Positions 61,880 through 64,000 of a DNA stretch of 64,000 nucleotides are shown in pieces. The notes under the pieces were generated by a model that had not been told where the DNA came from, did no database searches, and was given only the letters and a program-made list of their open reading frames with translations. The stretch is from contig JASFAU010000004.1 of NCBI GenBank assembly GCA_039704465.1, positions 310,001-374,000 on the forward strand, given 5' to 3'. Within the stretch, counting starts at the first letter, position 1. Every line of letters starts with the position of its first letter. The position numbers and the translations under genes were made by a program. The DNA comes from Plasmodiophora brassicae. Lineage: Eukaryota > Endomyxa > Phytomyxea > Plasmodiophorida > Plasmodiophoridae.

Positions 61880-63602
61880 TAACAGGCACCTACGTTGCGC
61901 AACACCTTCCAAACTGTTCGCTAAGAAGAAGGATGGATCGTTGCGTTTTTGCGTCGACTATCGCGGGCTGAACGCCGTAACGATCAAAAACCGGTATCCC
62001 GTTCCTCTCGTCGACCAGAGCCTTGCCCAACTAAGCTCGGCCAAGATATTCACCAAGATCGATCTCCGCTCGGCCTACCATCAAGTCCGGATCCGGGAAG
62101 GCGACGAATGGAAAACCGCGTTTCGCACACCGTTTGGACTCTTCGAGTACTTGGTGATGCCGTTCGGGCTGGCCAATGGACCCGCCGCATTCCAAGGGTT
62201 CATGAACGACCTGTTCCGGGACTACTTGGACGTATTCGTCCTCGTGTACCTCGACGACATCTTGATATTTTCTCGCAATCCGGAGGACCATGAACGCCAC
62301 GTTCGCCTCGTCCTGGAACGTCTCCGCGAGGCGAAGCTCTTTGGAAAGCTCAGCAAGTGCGCCTTCGACGCTTCCGAGGTCGAGTTCCTCGGCTACGTCA
62401 TTTCTCACAACGGCGTCCGAATAGACCAGGCCCGAATCGACACGATCCTAGCTTGGGAGCCGCCCGGCGATGCGCACGCTGTCCGAGTTTTCCTGGGGTT
62501 TGCCAACTTCTACCGCAAGTTCATCGCGCACTATGGAGAGATTGTCTTGCCACTCACCGACCTCACGAAGGACAACGTGGACTTTCACTGGGGAGCTGAA
62601 GAAGATGCCGCATTCCGCACCTTGAAAGCCGCGTTCACGTCTCCTCCGATCCTGACGCACTTCAATCCCGACCGGCCGTGCGAAGTCGAGACGGACGCAT
62701 CCGACTTCGCCCTCGCCATGGTACTGTCGCAGCGCGACGACGACGGCGAACTGCACCCGATTGCGTTCTACTCGAGGAAGTTGACCCCGGAAGAGATTAA
62801 CTACAAGATGCACGATAAGGAGCTACTACCGATCGTGGAAGGCTTCCAGAAATGGCGCCAGTTCCTGGACTCGGCGCAGCACCAGACGCTCGTCTACAGC
62901 GACCACAGGAACCTGCAATGGTTTCTCAGCAGCCAAAAGTTGTCGAGACGACAAGTTCGCTGGGCGCAACTCTTGGGCGAATTCGACTTCCGCATCGCCC
63001 ATCGTCCGGGACGCCTTCACGGCAAACCGGACGCATTGACGCGTCGACCAGAGTACCGGCCAACGAAGGCGGAGGCCGATGCAGCCCAGCAAGCAACCCA
63101 AGTATTGACGGCAGCTCACTTCATCACCACTGATTCCCCCGTTACCAACCACGTTCTTAACTTGATTGGCGAACCGCGCAGCACCGAGAGCTTGTGGGCC
63201 CGCATCCGAACTAACCAAGCAACGGACCCCTTTGTTCAGAAGGTACTCGCACGCTTAGCCGCCCCGACACCACGGAACCGTCGCTTCCGCCAGGCCGACG
63301 GCATCCTCTACCGGGACGATCGCGTGGTGGTCTCCGGCGACGATTGCAAGTTGGAAATCCTGAAATCGCTGCACGACGCGCAGACAGCTGGACACTTCGG
63401 CCTCGGAAAGACGCTGCACCTCGTGCTCCGCGAGTTCTGGTGGCCAGGCCTCCGCGACTACGTCAAGCACTACATCAAATCGTGCGACGTCTGCTGCCGG
63501 TCGAAAACGCCACGCCACAAACCGTCGGGACTTCTGATGCCACTTCCCCTTCCAACTCAGCTGTGGTCGTCAATCTCCATGGACTTCATCGTGAAGCTAC
63601 CA
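61880..63602 (+). pseudogene. Truncated second Ty3/gypsy pol (RT-RNase H-integrase start)
   Basis: From LFAKKKDGSLRFCVDYRGLN through VYLDDILIFSRN (canonical YLDD), FLGFANFYRKFIAHY, VETDASDFALAMVL (RNase H), VYSDHRNLQWFLSS and the integrase HHCC start (HDAQTAGHFGLGKTL, SCDVCCRSK). Both ends are cut: no gag/protease before and the integrase core is lost at about 63602 where copia sequence begins. Frame still open, so a recent truncation. A different lineage from the element at 55.9-61.2 kb. Confidence 0.88.
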
Positions 63603-64000
63603 ACGTCGCAAAGCCGAATGTGAACGAGGTCTCCAGGAACTCGGCAGTCGTGCTCTCGAACGTGTCTTCCCGGTCCACGTCGTAGAACCGCCAAGCCTTC
63701 ATGCCGGGCGTGAAACCGATAAACACAGCGCGAACACGACGAGGCTCCAACTTGCTCGGCTTCTTCGTGGCTGGATGCGGTCGCATGGCATAGGCATCGC
63801 AACCGTAGACACGAAGGGCCGAGATGTTAGGTAGGGCGCGACGAGCAGCCTCGAACGATGTGCGACGCCCGGGAAGGACTGATCTCGGGTGGATGTTGTA
63901 CAGTATCGCAGAGTAGGACAGCGACCAGGGCCACGTGGAGTCAGGCATGCGAGAGTGGCACCGGATTGAGCTTTCGATACCGCAGAGCGTGTGGTTGACG
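63586..64000 (-). pseudogene. Ty1/copia integrase C-terminal fragment
   Basis: The minus strand reads WSLSYSAILYNIHPRSVL, ALRVYGCDAYAMRPHP, KLEPRRVRAVFIGFTP and FESTTAEFLETSF, the post-core region of copia integrases with the RVFGC-type motif. It runs off the window edge and is broken at the gypsy junction at 63586-63602. Confidence 0.82.

Noticed and set aside
61164..63623. A single 819-aa gene
   Set aside because: It is two unrelated transposon pieces plus spacer that happen to share a frame.

Overview
The window is eukaryotic nuclear DNA from a compact, GC-rich protist genome. Genes lie tens to a few hundred bases apart on both strands and are cut by very short introns, mostly 51-79 nt, with a few candidates of 34-39 nt. 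They encode cytosolic ribosomal protein uL16, a NOC4 ribosome-assembly factor, a P3A H+-ATPase, reticulon, TTLL, WRAP53/TCAB1, ALKBH1 and ERCC8 homologues, plus an initiator tRNA. Secreted SKP1-like/ankyrin proteins, LRR proteins, a GT64 enzyme and plant-type mariner and chromodomain retroelements fit a plasmodiophorid (Rhizaria; Plasmodiophora-like), which is my best guess. That assignment is inference; no rRNA or organelle marker is present.

Layout. 0-5.7 kb: end of an Rtf2-like gene, a short XRN-type exonuclease head-to-head with NOC4, a lipid-phosphate phosphatase and a GT64 glycosyltransferase. 5.7-9.6 kb: accessory DNA with a 186-bp MITE, a palindromic foldback, one intact secreted SKP1-ankyrin gene and two decayed pieces. 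9.6-14.4 kb: ERCC8-like WD40 gene, a small membrane protein and the H+-ATPase. 14.4-20 kb: repeat-dominated, with two more foldbacks, a hAT/BED-like element bounded by TGACGTCA arrays, ankyrin and gypsy debris. 20-23.5 kb: secreted zinc-finger protein and a second SKP1-ankyrin gene. 23.6-27.9 kb: TTLL fused to a p25-alpha domain, initiator tRNA and a Swt1-type PIN nuclease. 28.4-33.4 kb: a large inverted duplication carrying two nearly identical SKP1-ankyrin genes head to head, with fragments between. 33.5-54.9 kb: dense housekeeping genes (HEAT protein, DGAT2, reticulon, LRR/membrane proteins, WRAP53, ALKBH1, a 13-exon ARM-vWA protein, uL16, a FANCI-like solenoid). 54.9-64 kb: nested transposons, namely a mariner-like element split by a Ty3/gypsy chromovirus with matching 176-bp LTRs, then a truncated second gypsy pol and a Ty1/copia integrase fragment.

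The most distinctive biology is the family of signal-peptide-bearing proteins that join an SKP1-like (POZ-fold) domain to ankyrin repeats (four intact genes and several fragments). SKP1 is normally an intracellular SCF ubiquitin-ligase adaptor. A secreted version whose C-terminal F-box-binding part is replaced by ankyrin repeats suggests candidate host-directed effectors, and the surrounding inverted duplications and foldbacks look like the copying environment that diversifies them. Introns were placed by hand from GT/GC-AG signals, frame continuity and family alignment. Where the joined exon lengths sum to a multiple of three I treat the model as well supported.
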